Below the pieces are notes generated by a model. The model searched no databases and was not told where the DNA came from. It saw only the letters and a program-made list of their open reading frames with translations. A stretch of DNA of 64,000 bases, from the NCBI GenBank assembly GCA_007741555.1, contig CP036526.1:7615719-7679718 (forward strand). Direction: 5' to 3'. Positions 33,602 to 43,211 of the stretch are shown in pieces. A program made the translations under genes and the position numbers. The DNA is from Stieleria marina (GTDB taxonomy: Bacteria > Planctomycetota > Planctomycetia > Pirellulales > Pirellulaceae). Positions within the stretch are counted from its first letter, which is position 1, and each line of letters opens with the position of its first letter.

Positions 33602-34279
33602 CTATCGGATCGGATGAATGGATTCCAACAGGGTACCCAGGGCCGTTTCCGTTTGGTTCTGCGAAATACCGCCATGAACCAGCACCTCGATCAGCAGCTC
33701 ACCGGCTCCCGTATCAACCCGCCCGAATCGCCGCGTCAAACACCCGTCGTCGATTGCCTGGAACCAATCTACTTGCATATGGCCGTAGCGTTTATTAACG
33801 AGCTTGCGTGAAATTTTTGGCAACTGAACTACGTCCGTTACCGATACTTCCGCCTGCAAGCGAAGTAGCTTTGACGACAGGTCTTCCCCCTCATCGGACG
33901 TAGACCAAACAGGCGGCCAAGCGCGAAACCGTCTCGCATCAATGGTGGTGATCAGGTGGCTCTTTGCATTGACAAAAACCACTCGGTTTTTTGGCTCCGA
34001 ATCTTCGGTCGACCTACCGATCGGTTGCAAACAGATCCATCCATTGCCCGGAGCAATTTTGATCCCCAGAGCGTCCAACGTCATCACCCGATTCGTCGTT
34101 CGCAACAGCCCCCATTGGATCGAATCGCCACCACTTGGATGCCGACCGACGAACCGTTGCTCCGAATTGCTCATCCAACCCAACAACATCAAAATCGCAA
34201 AAGCAATCCAATGGCCACGACTGAAACCCAGCCTTGCGCGATCGGTCGTTGAGTTGCGTTTAGGTCCTGAAAGGTTCAT
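33602..34279 (-). CDS. Hypothetical single-pass membrane protein, co-transcribed with the cyclase
   Basis: A 225-residue protein with one N-terminal transmembrane segment (about residues 23-38, GHWIAFAILMLLGW) and a soluble domain outside. ATG at 34279 is two bases after the stop of the FHA-cyclase gene, so the two are translationally linked. I do not recognise the domain. The position suggests a role in, or a partner of, the cyclase pathway. Confidence 0.7.
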   Translation of the reverse strand: MNLSGPKRNSTTDRARLGFSRGHWIAFAILMLLGWMSNSEQRFVGRHPSGGDSIQWGLLRTTNRVMTLDALGIKIAPGNGWICLQPIGRSTEDSEPKNRVVFVNAKSHLITTIDARRFRAWPPVWSTSDEGEDLSSKLLRLQAEVSVTDVVQLPKISRKLVNKRYGHMQVDWFQAIDDGCLTRRFGRVDTGAGELLIEVLVHGGISQNQTETALGTLLESIHPIR

Positions 34280-34281
34280 GT

Positions 34282-36129
34282 CTACAGCTTTGGGATATCG
34301 ATGACACCATCCCACGATGACGGAGGTGTTCGATTGTGTTTTAAGATAGTGGACAACAACATATCTTTGGGACGATCCCAGGGAGGCAGGCAATGCAGAC
34401 GTTCGTACGCTTCGTCCCAGTCACCGCGAATCAGCGCATCAAGACTTGCTTCGTATTCCGAAATTTCGTGGTTCGTCAAAACCTGATCCGATAACCCAGA
34501 CTGGTTCGCCGACCGCTCCACCAAATCACTGGGCAACAATTCGCTGATTTCGACGGGCGATTCGAATCCAGCTGGCCGCACGACTGCCAATCGACGCAAT
34601 CGAAACGCATCTTGCTGGGGCGTTTGCTTTAACATCGCCGTCGTCGCCGAGTCCAAAATAACATCGGCGCCAAAAGCTTTTGTGATTCCTTCTAACCGGC
34701 TGGCAAGATTCACGACGGGACCAAACGCGGTGACTTTTACCTGATCCGACGTGCCGATTCGACCGGCTACCGCACGTCCGCTGGCGATGCCGATGCCGCA
34801 ACGAAAGCGACTGGCTTCATCGGCGGCGGCGTTTTCGCGTCGAATCCGTATCGCTGCTTCAGCTGCTCGATTTGCGGCATTGGCTTGTGGCAACGGCCAA
34901 CCCCAAAACCCCATCGCCGCGTCACCATGAAAATCGCCGATCACTCCATCAGTCCCCAAAATGTGACGAGTCATCACTCCCAGCGCATCGCTGACGTTGG
35001 CAAGCAACTCCAACAAATGGTCCGCGTCTCGTTCGCTGCGCTGCGAAAAACCTCGAAGATCACAAAACATGACCGACAAATCCGCCTCGCGCGGTTCCAG
35101 CACCTCGTCCGTATCGCGTCCCGCTAATGCGGACATCACGACCGGAGCAAAAAAGTGACGCATGTTGGCTTGGCGGCGTTCCAATCGACGGCTTTGCCGC
35201 AAGTTTGCGATCGTGGTTCCAACCAGTTCCGCAAATTTCACATCGTCCGTCAGATCATCCGGCGCCGCTTGCAGCGATTGCCCTAAATCAGCGCCGGGCG
35301 GTGTTGCTAAATCTCCGGTGACGTAGAGCGCCCAACCGGGACACGCCTCGCTGCGCAGTGGCACACAAAACGACCAGTCCACTTCTTCAGTCGCGGTAAA
35401 CGCGGGCTGATCGCTTCGCGCTGCCGACCACAAGTGCAGGGTACTTTCGCGTTTACGAATGGCTTCGCGCACAAGGCGGGAACTAACCGCCGGCCCCTTC
35501 GAATCGGCAAGGCTGTCAAAACCATCCGGCAAGCGGCTGTCGTAGTGGAGAACATTGACCGCCTGACCATCGACTTCTTCGCAAGACGGATTGTCGATTG
35601 CTACCACGGCCACTGCCGATGCAGACGGCGTTGCTTGCAGCATGACGCTGGTCACCCGTACCAAGAGTTCTTCGTCGCTACCGCTGCTGGTGATTAGATC
35701 CGGGAGCCGGCTGAGCATGTCGATTCGGGACGATACGTCACGGAACCCTCGACGCCGGAGGGCTTTGTGATCGTAGGCATGCGATGTCACATTCCCCGGG
35801 CTCACAACATCCGACGCCCCCGGCCGGTTAGCCAACGTAAACGTCGTCTTGCCAATGGCGAAATGATCACCGGGCACCAGCACAAATTGGCGTGACTGTT
35901 GTCCGCGGTGAAACACTGGATTTCGAGACGACGGCAAGACGGTCACCTGAATCGCATCGTTACCGCGCGGCGATATTTTGATGTGTTTGCGCGAGATCAG
36001 TGAATCCCAGGGCACATTCCAATCGGCATCGCTGCGGCCCACCGTAATCTCTGCGCCGCTGGTCACGTTGGGAATTTCACGCCGCCAACGATCCATGCTG
36101 GCGGGACCTTGTGCAATTAAATCAGGCAT
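34282..36129 (-). CDS. FHA-GAF-class III adenylate/guanylate cyclase-like protein
   Basis: A 615-residue cytoplasmic signalling protein. An FHA domain (about residues 25-105, with VGRSDADW and SLISRKHIKI) should bind phosphothreonine peptides. A GAF-like domain covers about 135-320. The class III cyclase domain (about 345-530) has both metal aspartates (FCDLRGFS and HGDAAMGFWG) and the transition-state Asn and Arg (PVVNLASRLEG). The lysine that normally reads the purine is aspartate here (GDFHGD instead of xKFxGD), while the second base-reading position is threonine as in some adenylate cyclases. The substrate is therefore uncertain. It sits four bases after a HI0933-type gene and before a membrane protein, so three genes form one operon. 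Confidence 0.87.
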   Translation of the reverse strand: MPDLIAQGPASMDRWRREIPNVTSGAEITVGRSDADWNVPWDSLISRKHIKISPRGNDAIQVTVLPSSRNPVFHRGQQSRQFVLVPGDHFAIGKTTFTLANRPGASDVVSPGNVTSHAYDHKALRRRGFRDVSSRIDMLSRLPDLITSSGSDEELLVRVTSVMLQATPSASAVAVVAIDNPSCEEVDGQAVNVLHYDSRLPDGFDSLADSKGPAVSSRLVREAIRKRESTLHLWSAARSDQPAFTATEEVDWSFCVPLRSEACPGWALYVTGDLATPPGADLGQSLQAAPDDLTDDVKFAELVGTTIANLRQSRRLERRQANMRHFFAPVVMSALAGRDTDEVLEPREADLSVMFCDLRGFSQRSERDADHLLELLANVSDALGVMTRHILGTDGVIGDFHGDAAMGFWGWPLPQANAANRAAEAAIRIRRENAAADEASRFRCGIGIASGRAVAGRIGTSDQVKVTAFGPVVNLASRLEGITKAFGADVILDSATTAMLKQTPQQDAFRLRRLAVVRPAGFESPVEISELLPSDLVERSANQSGLSDQVLTNHEISEYEASLDALIRGDWDEAYERLHCLPPWDRPKDMLLSTILKHNRTPPSSWDGVIDIPKL

Positions 36130-36133
36130 TTAT

Positions 36134-37393
36134 TCAATCCGTCCTGTCACCAGTCGCAGTCGCCCCAATCGCAGCGGATCGCCCCGTCGCAAACGCTGCT
36201 TGGAAATTGTAACCGCCAATCCATCCGTCGACGTCCAGTACTTCGCCCGCGATGAAAAGGTCATCAACGATTCGGCTAGCCATCGTGCGCGGATCGACTT
36301 CCTTGAGCGCCACGCCGCCAGCGGTCACTTCTGCTTTGGCAAACCCGCGGGTTCCGTTGACGGGCATGTGCAACCGCTTCGTGTTTTCGATCCAACGCTG
36401 CATCACCGCGGCGGGCAACTCGGCAATCGACACATTGCCTCCGGACTGTACCGCCAATGCATCGACCAATCGGCCGGGCAACCATTGTGAAAAAACCGTT
36501 GCAACTTTTCGTCGCCCGCCGTCTCCGCTGCGATCCGAAAGCACCGCCTCCAATTCAGAAACGGGTACGCCGGGCAACAAATCCAACGTCAGCTGAACGT
36601 CTTTCAACGAAGACGCGGCCGTGATCGTTCCACTGACATCCATGGCTGCCGGTCCCGAAAAACCAAAGTGAGTGAACAACCAACTTGATCGTCGTTCGAT
36701 CAGAGGTTTCTTCTTTGCCTTTGCCCCCACGGATCTCACGCTGGCAACGCAGTCGTCTAACGTGATCCCTGACAATTCTTTGGTCCACGCGTGTCCTCCG
36801 ACCAGTGGCACCAGCGCCGGACGCGTCGTCACAATCGTGTGCCCCAGCTTTTTCAGCCAGGCGTAGGCGTCGCCGGTTGTGCCGCAACCTGGCCAGCTTC
36901 GACCTCCTGCGGTGACAATGACCCGGTCGGCTTGCAGCGTTTCGTGTTCGGTAACCACGTGCCAAATGTTGTTTTCGCGTGTCACCGACTGAACTGGCGA
37001 CTGCAAGCGAATCTCCGTCCCACTGCGCACCACGGCATTGTGCAATGCATCACGGACATCAATGGCACGATTGGACTCCGGAAAAATCTTTCCGCTGACC
37101 TCCCTTTTCGTCGGGACGCCAAGCCTATTGAACATTTCCACGACGTCTCTGGGTGGAAAACTACCGACGCTTTTCTGCAAAAATCGCTTCGCGTGACCGA
37201 ACGAGTCAGTGATCCCGCGAGCGTCAGTGTCATGCGTCAAATTGCACCGTGTGCCACCTGACATCAGGATCTTGACACCAGTCTTGGTGTTTTTTTCCAG
37301 CAAAATCACCGAAGCGCCGCGGCGAGCAGCCTCGGCGGCTGCCACCATTCCTGCCGCTCCGGCACCGATCACGATTATCCGTAGAGGCTGCAA
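36134..37393 (-). CDS. HI0933/BaiN-type flavoprotein (NAD(P)/FAD-dependent oxidoreductase)
   Basis: A 419-residue FAD protein. The dinucleotide fold is RIIVIGAGAAGMVAAAEAARRG, followed by the family signature MSGGTRCNLTHD (about residue 45) and a C-terminal IGGYNFQAAFATG that closes the flavin site. Members are annotated as RdsA/BaiN; physiological roles are mostly unknown. The start codon is TTG at 37393, supported by AAGGA eight bases upstream and by an in-frame TGA just before. First gene of a three-gene operon with the cyclase and a membrane protein. Confidence 0.88.
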   Translation of the reverse strand: MQPLRIIVIGAGAAGMVAAAEAARRGASVILLEKNTKTGVKILMSGGTRCNLTHDTDARGITDSFGHAKRFLQKSVGSFPPRDVVEMFNRLGVPTKREVSGKIFPESNRAIDVRDALHNAVVRSGTEIRLQSPVQSVTRENNIWHVVTEHETLQADRVIVTAGGRSWPGCGTTGDAYAWLKKLGHTIVTTRPALVPLVGGHAWTKELSGITLDDCVASVRSVGAKAKKKPLIERRSSWLFTHFGFSGPAAMDVSGTITAASSLKDVQLTLDLLPGVPVSELEAVLSDRSGDGGRRKVATVFSQWLPGRLVDALAVQSGGNVSIAELPAAVMQRWIENTKRLHMPVNGTRGFAKAEVTAGGVALKEVDPRTMASRIVDDLFIAGEVLDVDGWIGGYNFQAAFATGRSAAIGATATGDRTD

Positions 37394-37695
37394 ATCTCAG
37401 ATCCTTACCAAGTACGAATTGTCGCAAGGCCCCATTGGAAGCATTTGTTCACTGGCCCGGGTCAACTTCTGATGACAATGTGGAGCATAGCAGTGATTGG
37501 ATTTCCGAGCGATTAGGCACTGAGCCCGAAACACGCGATCCAGCTGGCTTGCTCGGAGATTCCTGAAATCAAAACACTAGCGAACGGAAATCACTCGAAG
37601 CCACTCGCCGGTGTTATCGGAAGCGGTCTTTATACAGCGATGAACGCACGGGAAGGATGTGTGTTCGATTTACAACACAACACGTAGAACCCGGG
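37394..37695. other. Divergent intergenic region (302 bp)
   Basis: Between the HI0933-type gene and the desaturase. Holds the AAGGA ribosome site of the left gene (about 37401-37405). I see no other recognisable element. Confidence 0.5.
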
Positions 37696-38874
37696 ATGGA
37701 CTATCTCATGTCGACCATCATCGAAAAATCATTAAGACAGGCTCCCGCTGCTAGTTCGGATCGGAAAGCCTCGTCAGAAAAAACTTCTGCGTTTTCATTT
37801 TCACAAGCTCGCACGTTGATCGGCGATCTGAACCGGCCCAACGCAAAAATTTACTGGTTCGATTTTCTGACTTCCGTTTCTGTCGCTCATCTTTGTGCGG
37901 CGGCATTGATCGATGGCGTACGGCGGGCCTTCGACGCGGGCGGATTGCCAAACTCTCCGCTCGCCATCGCCGGAGGTGTTTTCTGTTGCGGCATCGCCGT
38001 GATTCTTTACATGCGGGCTGCGATGTTTATTCACGAACTTGTCCATTTGCCCAAGGAAGGTTTTGGTGCATTTCGCATCGCTTACAACGCTCTGTTCGGT
38101 TGTCTCTTTCTGGTTCCTTCGTTTCTTTACTATCCGCACGTCGATCACCATCGCCGCAAGCACTACGGAACCAAACACGATGGGGAATATTTGCCGCTCA
38201 GTCACACCAGCCGTTGGGTCATCGTCGGATTTATTGTGCAAGCTTTGATCATTCCCTTCCTAGCCATCGCGAGGTTCTTGATCATTTCGCCGCTTTGTTG
38301 GCTTTTTCCCGGCGCACGGCCCTACGTCCATCGGCATGCGTCAACGATGTTGGTCGATCCCAGCTACGAACGCACAGACGCTTCACCACGCGTGATGCGA
38401 ATGGTCATCCTGCAAGAAGCGGGCTGCTTCGTGGTTACTTTCCTGCTGGTATTCGGTCATCGAATCTTTCTTGGCGAATGGTTTGATCCTGCCTGGATCG
38501 CTATCTACGCGATTTCGCTGGGAGTGCTGACACTCAATGGAGTTCGCACGCTGGGGGCACATCGCTGGACGCACGAAGGCGAAGAAATGAGTTTCCAAGA
38601 TCAACTGCTCGACTCAGTCAACTATCCGCATTGCCCTTGGATTAGCGAACTCTGGGGCCCCACCGGAACACGGTATCACGCGCTGCACCACTTGTTTCCA
38701 CGACTGCCGTATCACAATTTAGCCAAAGCCCATCGCCGCTTGGTGGAAGGACTGCCTGACGATTCACCGTATCATCAAACGATCGCGCCAAGTCTGACCA
38801 GCGAGATCATCGCGTTATGGAACCGAGCGGGCAGACGCGTCGTGGACGCAGTGAGCGCGGCCAAGCCCGGCTGA
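37696..38874 (+). CDS. Membrane fatty acid desaturase
   Basis: A 392-residue di-iron membrane enzyme that introduces a double bond into acyl chains. The histidine boxes are HELVH, HVDHHRRKHYG and, after the second membrane pair, HALHHLFP, with four to six hydrophobic segments between. ATGs at 37657, 37696 and 37708 are all in frame and none has a well-spaced ribosome site, so the N-terminus is uncertain by up to 17 residues. No electron donor gene is adjacent. It stands alone, with a convergent peptidase gene 37 bases downstream. Confidence 0.87.
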   Translation: MDYLMSTIIEKSLRQAPAASSDRKASSEKTSAFSFSQARTLIGDLNRPNAKIYWFDFLTSVSVAHLCAAALIDGVRRAFDAGGLPNSPLAIAGGVFCCGIAVILYMRAAMFIHELVHLPKEGFGAFRIAYNALFGCLFLVPSFLYYPHVDHHRRKHYGTKHDGEYLPLSHTSRWVIVGFIVQALIIPFLAIARFLIISPLCWLFPGARPYVHRHASTMLVDPSYERTDASPRVMRMVILQEAGCFVVTFLLVFGHRIFLGEWFDPAWIAIYAISLGVLTLNGVRTLGAHRWTHEGEEMSFQDQLLDSVNYPHCPWISELWGPTGTRYHALHHLFPRLPYHNLAKAHRRLVEGLPDDSPYHQTIAPSLTSEIIALWNRAGRRVVDAVSAAKPG

Positions 38875-38911
38875 ACCAGCAGCTTTTCAAATTGCAGGGC
38901 GACAACCTTGG

Positions 38912-40168
38912 CTATCCGCTGACGACTTCGCCACTCGCTTGCGCCAGGATGTCGGTTTGATCGCAAGTCAGATAGTCTTGGGCTGCTTTCGAAACCGCAT
39001 CGACGGTTAGTCCACGCAATTTTCCAAGCGTGTCGTCGATGCTGACGTATTCGTTGTGAGTCAACCAACGGCTCCCCAAACTGAACAGCCGGCTGCTGGA
39101 CCGTTCGCTCTGCATGATGCAGCCCGCAGCCGCTTTGTTGATCACTTGGTCAAGCTCTTCCTGATCGACGCCGTTATTGACGACGCCCTGCATGATATCG
39201 TCAAAAATCTTGACGTTGTCCGCCATCTCATCGGGCGCACAAACCAAATAGTTGAACCAAGCCCCTGTGTCGGTGAACTCTTGTGGCCACAGCGTGGCGA
39301 CTTCGGCTCGTCCCGTGTCAATCAATTCCCAAAACAAACGGCTGCCGCCATCATCGCCCAGCAACGTCGCCAACGCCCGCGCCGCATATCGATCATCTGA
39401 TCCGGAACTCGGCCCGTGCCCAATTCGCACGAGGTAAGCCTGGGACGCATCTGCAATCGCCAGCTGACGATCCAGCTGAATACCTACGGGAACCGTCGCC
39501 GGGTCATCGGCAACGGGTTCGCCGCCGTTCGGTCGCTGCGACCATGTCGTTGTCTTCTCTTGAGCAGCAGCAACCAATCCATCAAAATCCACATTGCCGG
39601 TTGCGGCCAACACGATGTTCTCCGGGCGATAGCGACGATTGAAATACGCTCGCATTCGCTGGGCCGTCACACTTTGAATCGATTCGGACGTACCGAGCAC
39701 ACGTCGCCCAAGACCTCGTGGGCCAAAGTAGACTTCCAAAGAACGTTCAAACGCGCCAAACGGTGGCTGATCTTCGTACTTGGCGATCTCTTCCAAGATC
39801 ACTTGCCGCTCGGTTTCAAATTCGCCCTCATCCAGCGCCGGCCCCATCATGTCGGTCAGCAAATCGATCAATCGATCTTGAAACTTTGGTAGCACAGTGG
39901 CGTAGTAAACCGTTTGCTCTTCGCTCGTGTACGCGTTGCCTTGGCCGCCCAATTCGTCCAGTTCACGATTGACGTCTGCGGCGCTGCGGCGATCGGTTCC
40001 CTTGAACATCATGTGTTCCAGGAAGTGACTGAGTCCGGATTCAGCGTCGACTTCGTTACGCGAACCCGCGTGAACAAAGTATCCCAGCGAAGACGAATAC
40101 GCTCGCGAGTCGATCTCGGCTGCGATTCGCAATCCGTTGGGCAAAGTGGTTTGTCGAAATTCTGACAT
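38912..40168 (-). CDS. M16 family zinc peptidase, catalytic member
   Basis: A 418-residue pitrilysin/processing-peptidase-type protein. The inverted zinc motif HFLEH is at residues 48-52 with the second-shell glutamate in the FETERQVILEEI segment about 76 residues later, so it should be active. It has no signal peptide. Second gene of a pair with the preceding M16 protein, five bases after its stop; such pairs usually form heterodimers in which only one chain carries zinc. Confidence 0.93.
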   Translation of the reverse strand: MSEFRQTTLPNGLRIAAEIDSRAYSSSLGYFVHAGSRNEVDAESGLSHFLEHMMFKGTDRRSAADVNRELDELGGQGNAYTSEEQTVYYATVLPKFQDRLIDLLTDMMGPALDEGEFETERQVILEEIAKYEDQPPFGAFERSLEVYFGPRGLGRRVLGTSESIQSVTAQRMRAYFNRRYRPENIVLAATGNVDFDGLVAAAQEKTTTWSQRPNGGEPVADDPATVPVGIQLDRQLAIADASQAYLVRIGHGPSSGSDDRYAARALATLLGDDGGSRLFWELIDTGRAEVATLWPQEFTDTGAWFNYLVCAPDEMADNVKIFDDIMQGVVNNGVDQEELDQVINKAAAGCIMQSERSSSRLFSLGSRWLTHNEYVSIDDTLGKLRGLTVDAVSKAAQDYLTCDQTDILAQASGEVVSG

Positions 40169-40173
40169 GTGCG

Positions 40174-41433
40174 TTATTTGGCAATCTTGTTAGTAGTCAG
40201 GGCCGATGGTCCCAGGGTGACCAAACGGAAATTGGCGGGCGGATTGGCTGTCCAATAATCTCGCACACTCTCAAGTGTCAGCGATTCGATCTTGGATTCC
40301 AACTCTTCGGTCGTCATCGCCCGCCCAAGCTGGTAGTGGTCGGACACCAACGAAGCTGCTCGCGAAGCACTCGATTCTTGCTCCATGATCAGACCGCTTT
40401 CGATGCGTACCTTCCATCGATCCAGCTCGGCGTCACTCAGGTCATCGGTCAAGTGATCGATTTCATGAAGCGTCACGTCCAGAGTTTCTTGAGCCCGTTC
40501 GGGCGTCGTGCCTGCGTAGCCAAACACTCCTGCGCCGTTTTTCAGCGAGTTGCAACTGGCAACCACCGTGTAGCAAAGACCGCGTTGCTCGCGGACGCGA
40601 TCAAACAACCGGCTGCTCATCCCGTCGCTCAAGATCCCCACGCCGGCACGCATTCGGAAATAGTCTTCGTGGCCGTAGGGGATTGAATCAAAAGAAAACG
40701 CAATGTGCGTCTGGCTCGACTGCGATTCGATGAATTCGTACTTACTCTGTCCGCTAGGCTGAACCTGATTGGAATCAGGCTCCGCTTTCCAGTCGCCAAA
40801 CGCCTGTTGAATGACATCGGTGACTCGCTGCACATCGACTTTGCCTGCGATGCCAAGGATTGCACCGGACGCTTGATACTTGTTGGTAAAGAACTCGCGC
40901 ACGTCATCCTGCGTGAGCGCGGTAACCGACTCCATCGTGCCTTGATTGCTGCGGCCCAATCGATTGCCATAATGCAATTCACGCAATCGGCGCATGACAC
41001 GCTGGGTTGGCTCGTCTTCGGTCGCTCGCAATTCTTGGATCATCATCATCCGCGCGTCGTCCAGCTGATCCGCTGGCAAGTGCGGCTGACGCACGATACT
41101 GGAGTACAACTGCAACGCGTCGTGCAATGATTCGGCCGGCATCGCTGCACCAAACGATGCCATCGCGCTCGACACACCACAGCTACGATCCATCCCCAAG
41201 TTATCTTGGACCGCAACCAGATCACGACTGCTGTAGTGTCCTGCACCTCGCTGGACCATTTCGCAAGTCAGCGAGGAAAGGCCCGCCTTGGATTCGGCCT
41301 CCTGCTGCACGCCGGCAGGAATTGCCAACGAAAAGGCAGCTGTTCGCAGCCAGGGCATGTTCTGAATCAGAACCGTCATGCCGTTGGGAAGCGTCTGGGT
41401 GTGGATCAAGGATGATTCGGCGGTGATGGTCAT
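40174..41433 (-). CDS. M16 family protein, non-catalytic partner
   Basis: A 419-residue M16-fold protein. The site corresponding to HxxEH reads SSLTCEMVQRG, so the zinc ligands are lost and it cannot be a peptidase by itself. The substrate-binding C-terminal features are kept, including RGLCYTVVAS and the YAGTTPE loop. It precedes the catalytic M16 gene by five bases, and together they resemble the mitochondrial alpha/beta processing peptidase pair. Confidence 0.9.
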   Translation of the reverse strand: MTITAESSLIHTQTLPNGMTVLIQNMPWLRTAAFSLAIPAGVQQEAESKAGLSSLTCEMVQRGAGHYSSRDLVAVQDNLGMDRSCGVSSAMASFGAAMPAESLHDALQLYSSIVRQPHLPADQLDDARMMMIQELRATEDEPTQRVMRRLRELHYGNRLGRSNQGTMESVTALTQDDVREFFTNKYQASGAILGIAGKVDVQRVTDVIQQAFGDWKAEPDSNQVQPSGQSKYEFIESQSSQTHIAFSFDSIPYGHEDYFRMRAGVGILSDGMSSRLFDRVREQRGLCYTVVASCNSLKNGAGVFGYAGTTPERAQETLDVTLHEIDHLTDDLSDAELDRWKVRIESGLIMEQESSASRAASLVSDHYQLGRAMTTEELESKIESLTLESVRDYWTANPPANFRLVTLGPSALTTNKIAK

Positions 41434-41485
41434 GGAAATTTATCGTCAAACTGAAAGTAGGCCGGCGACGCCGCTCGCGGGGCAA

Positions 41486-41559
41486 TTCTTGCATCGCAAG
41501 AAAACAGGATGGTGCCGGCGGCAAAACGCCAGAGTGCCCTGCGAACGGCGTCGCAGGGC
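41486..41559. repeat. Two perfect hairpins between miaB and the M16 pair
   Basis: GCCCTGCGA (41536-41544) pairs with TCGCAGGGC (41551-41559), and TTCTTGC (41486-41492) pairs with GCAAGAA (41496-41502). Neither has a T-run on the minus strand. The first has the look of a dispersed extragenic palindrome. Confidence 0.55.
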
Positions 41560-41576
41560 TACGATGGGTGCCGAAG

Positions 41577-42992
41577 TTAGACGCCGCCGATCGTGACAAC
41601 GTCGACCGTTTTTACACGACCAACCAAAGTGTGACAGCTAGCATCGTCGATCTGGATATCCAAAAACTGGCCAGCCTGCCGGCGGTTGCCGTCAAAGGCC
41701 ACGATGCGGTCACGATGCGTTCGTCCGATCATCTGCACGACCGGTGAATCATCATCGCCGTCACGCAGACTCTTTTTGCTGGGTCCTTCCACCAATACTC
41801 GAACCGTCTCGCCAACCAGTTTCAGGTTATCTTCTTTGGCGACTTTATCCTGCATCGCCAACAGTTCGTTATTGCGACGGGCTTTGACTTCACGAGGAAT
41901 GTCGTCTTCCAATCGCTCGGATGCTTTCGTGCCTGGACGGACACTGTACTGGAAAATGAAACTGTTCTTAAAGCGACAACGCTCAATCAGCTTGACTGAC
42001 TTCTGGAAATCCTCTTCCGTTTCGCCGCAGAATCCAACGATAAAATCGCTGCTGACCGTCGCGTGCGGAAGAATGGTTTCGATTCGCTCAAACATCTCCA
42101 TGTAGTCGGCGATCGTGTAACCACGTTTCATACGTTTGAGCACTGCATCAGAACCGCTTTGCGCAGGCACGTGCAGGTAAGGAGAAACTTTTGGCAAGTC
42201 ACGAATCGTTGTCAGTAAACGCTCCGTCATGTCCTTGGGATAGTTCGTTACAAACTTGATGCGTTCGATCCCGCTGACGTCGTGCAGCTGTTCCAACAAA
42301 CTGGCCATGTCCGTTGTTGTGTCGCCGTCGATGTGCTTGTAACTGTTGACTGTCTGACCGAGCAACGTGATCTCTTTGCAACCTTGATCGGCAAGGATGG
42401 TCGCTTCCGAAAGAATCTGGTCCGGCGCGCGACCTTGTTCGGGTCCGCGCGTGTTGGGCACGACGCAATAGGTGCAAAACTTGTCGCAACCGATCTGGAT
42501 ACGCAAGTAAGCTTGAAACGGAGTCGGACGCATCGCAGGGTCACGAAGCGGATCAAATGTTTCGTGGCTGCGCGCGATCGTCAGTTGCGAACCGCCTTTA
42601 CGCGAAAGCGACACGGCCATTTGTCGGCCTTCGCCGGTTTGCACTTTTTCCAACAGTCCCGGAATCGTGTGGAGCTGACCAGGACCTACGATAAGATCGA
42701 CGTAGGGTGCACGCTTAAAAATGATCTCTTGGTCCTTCTGAGCCATGCAGCCCATGATGCCGATGATCTTGTCGGGATTTTGTTTCTTGGCCTGCTTGAG
42801 TTTCCCCAGCGCGCTGTAGACCTTTTCCTCCGCATGCTCGCGCACGCTGCAAGTGTTGTACAAAACGCAGTCGGCTTCTCTGGGCGTTTCAACAACCGTG
42901 TAGCCGTGACGCTTCAAGTCAGCGACAACCATCTCACTGTCCAAGACATTCATCTGGCAGCCGACAGTCTTGATGTAAACTTTTTTATTCAT
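41577..42992 (-). CDS. miaB: tRNA-2-methylthio-N6-dimethylallyladenosine synthase
   Basis: A 471-residue radical SAM methylthiotransferase that modifies A37 of tRNAs reading UNN codons. The N-terminal auxiliary-cluster cysteines are C12 (KTVGCQMN), C48 (YNTCSVRE) and the cysteine of IMGCMAQKD. The radical SAM motif CDKFCTYC lies near residue 160, followed by NTRGPEQGR, which is diagnostic of MiaB. A TRAM domain closes the protein (VGETVRVLVEG). The length is normal. miaA is not in the window. Confidence 0.96.
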   Translation of the reverse strand: MNKKVYIKTVGCQMNVLDSEMVVADLKRHGYTVVETPREADCVLYNTCSVREHAEEKVYSALGKLKQAKKQNPDKIIGIMGCMAQKDQEIIFKRAPYVDLIVGPGQLHTIPGLLEKVQTGEGRQMAVSLSRKGGSQLTIARSHETFDPLRDPAMRPTPFQAYLRIQIGCDKFCTYCVVPNTRGPEQGRAPDQILSEATILADQGCKEITLLGQTVNSYKHIDGDTTTDMASLLEQLHDVSGIERIKFVTNYPKDMTERLLTTIRDLPKVSPYLHVPAQSGSDAVLKRMKRGYTIADYMEMFERIETILPHATVSSDFIVGFCGETEEDFQKSVKLIERCRFKNSFIFQYSVRPGTKASERLEDDIPREVKARRNNELLAMQDKVAKEDNLKLVGETVRVLVEGPSKKSLRDGDDDSPVVQMIGRTHRDRIVAFDGNRRQAGQFLDIQIDDASCHTLVGRVKTVDVVTIGGV

Positions 42993-43030
42993 CGTTGGAT
43001 CGAGGCCGTTGTGGAAACCACGGTGCGATA

Positions 43031-43065
43031 ATTCATTGAACCGCTAGAATTCATTGAGCCACTGG
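43031..43065. repeat. Imperfect tandem repeat upstream of miaB
   Basis: Units attcattgaaccgctaga (43031-43048) and attcattgagccactgg (43049-43065) differ at three positions. They sit about 40 bases before the miaB start and could affect its promoter, but nothing else supports that. Confidence 0.6.
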
Positions 43066-43211
43066 CGTCAGCCACGGGCCCTGCCGATCTTGCCATCGCG
43101 TGTGGCCAGCGCCAGCCGCTCATGGAGAACAATCGGATCGCACAAGATACCTGCCATGCCCCTATCCACGGTAGGGTCGATGCCCGGAAATAAGGCATTT
43201 TGCAGAGACGA

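Noticed and set aside
41577-42992. RimO or MtaB instead of MiaB
   Set aside because: The NTRGPEQGR segment after the radical SAM cysteines and the overall length are those of MiaB.
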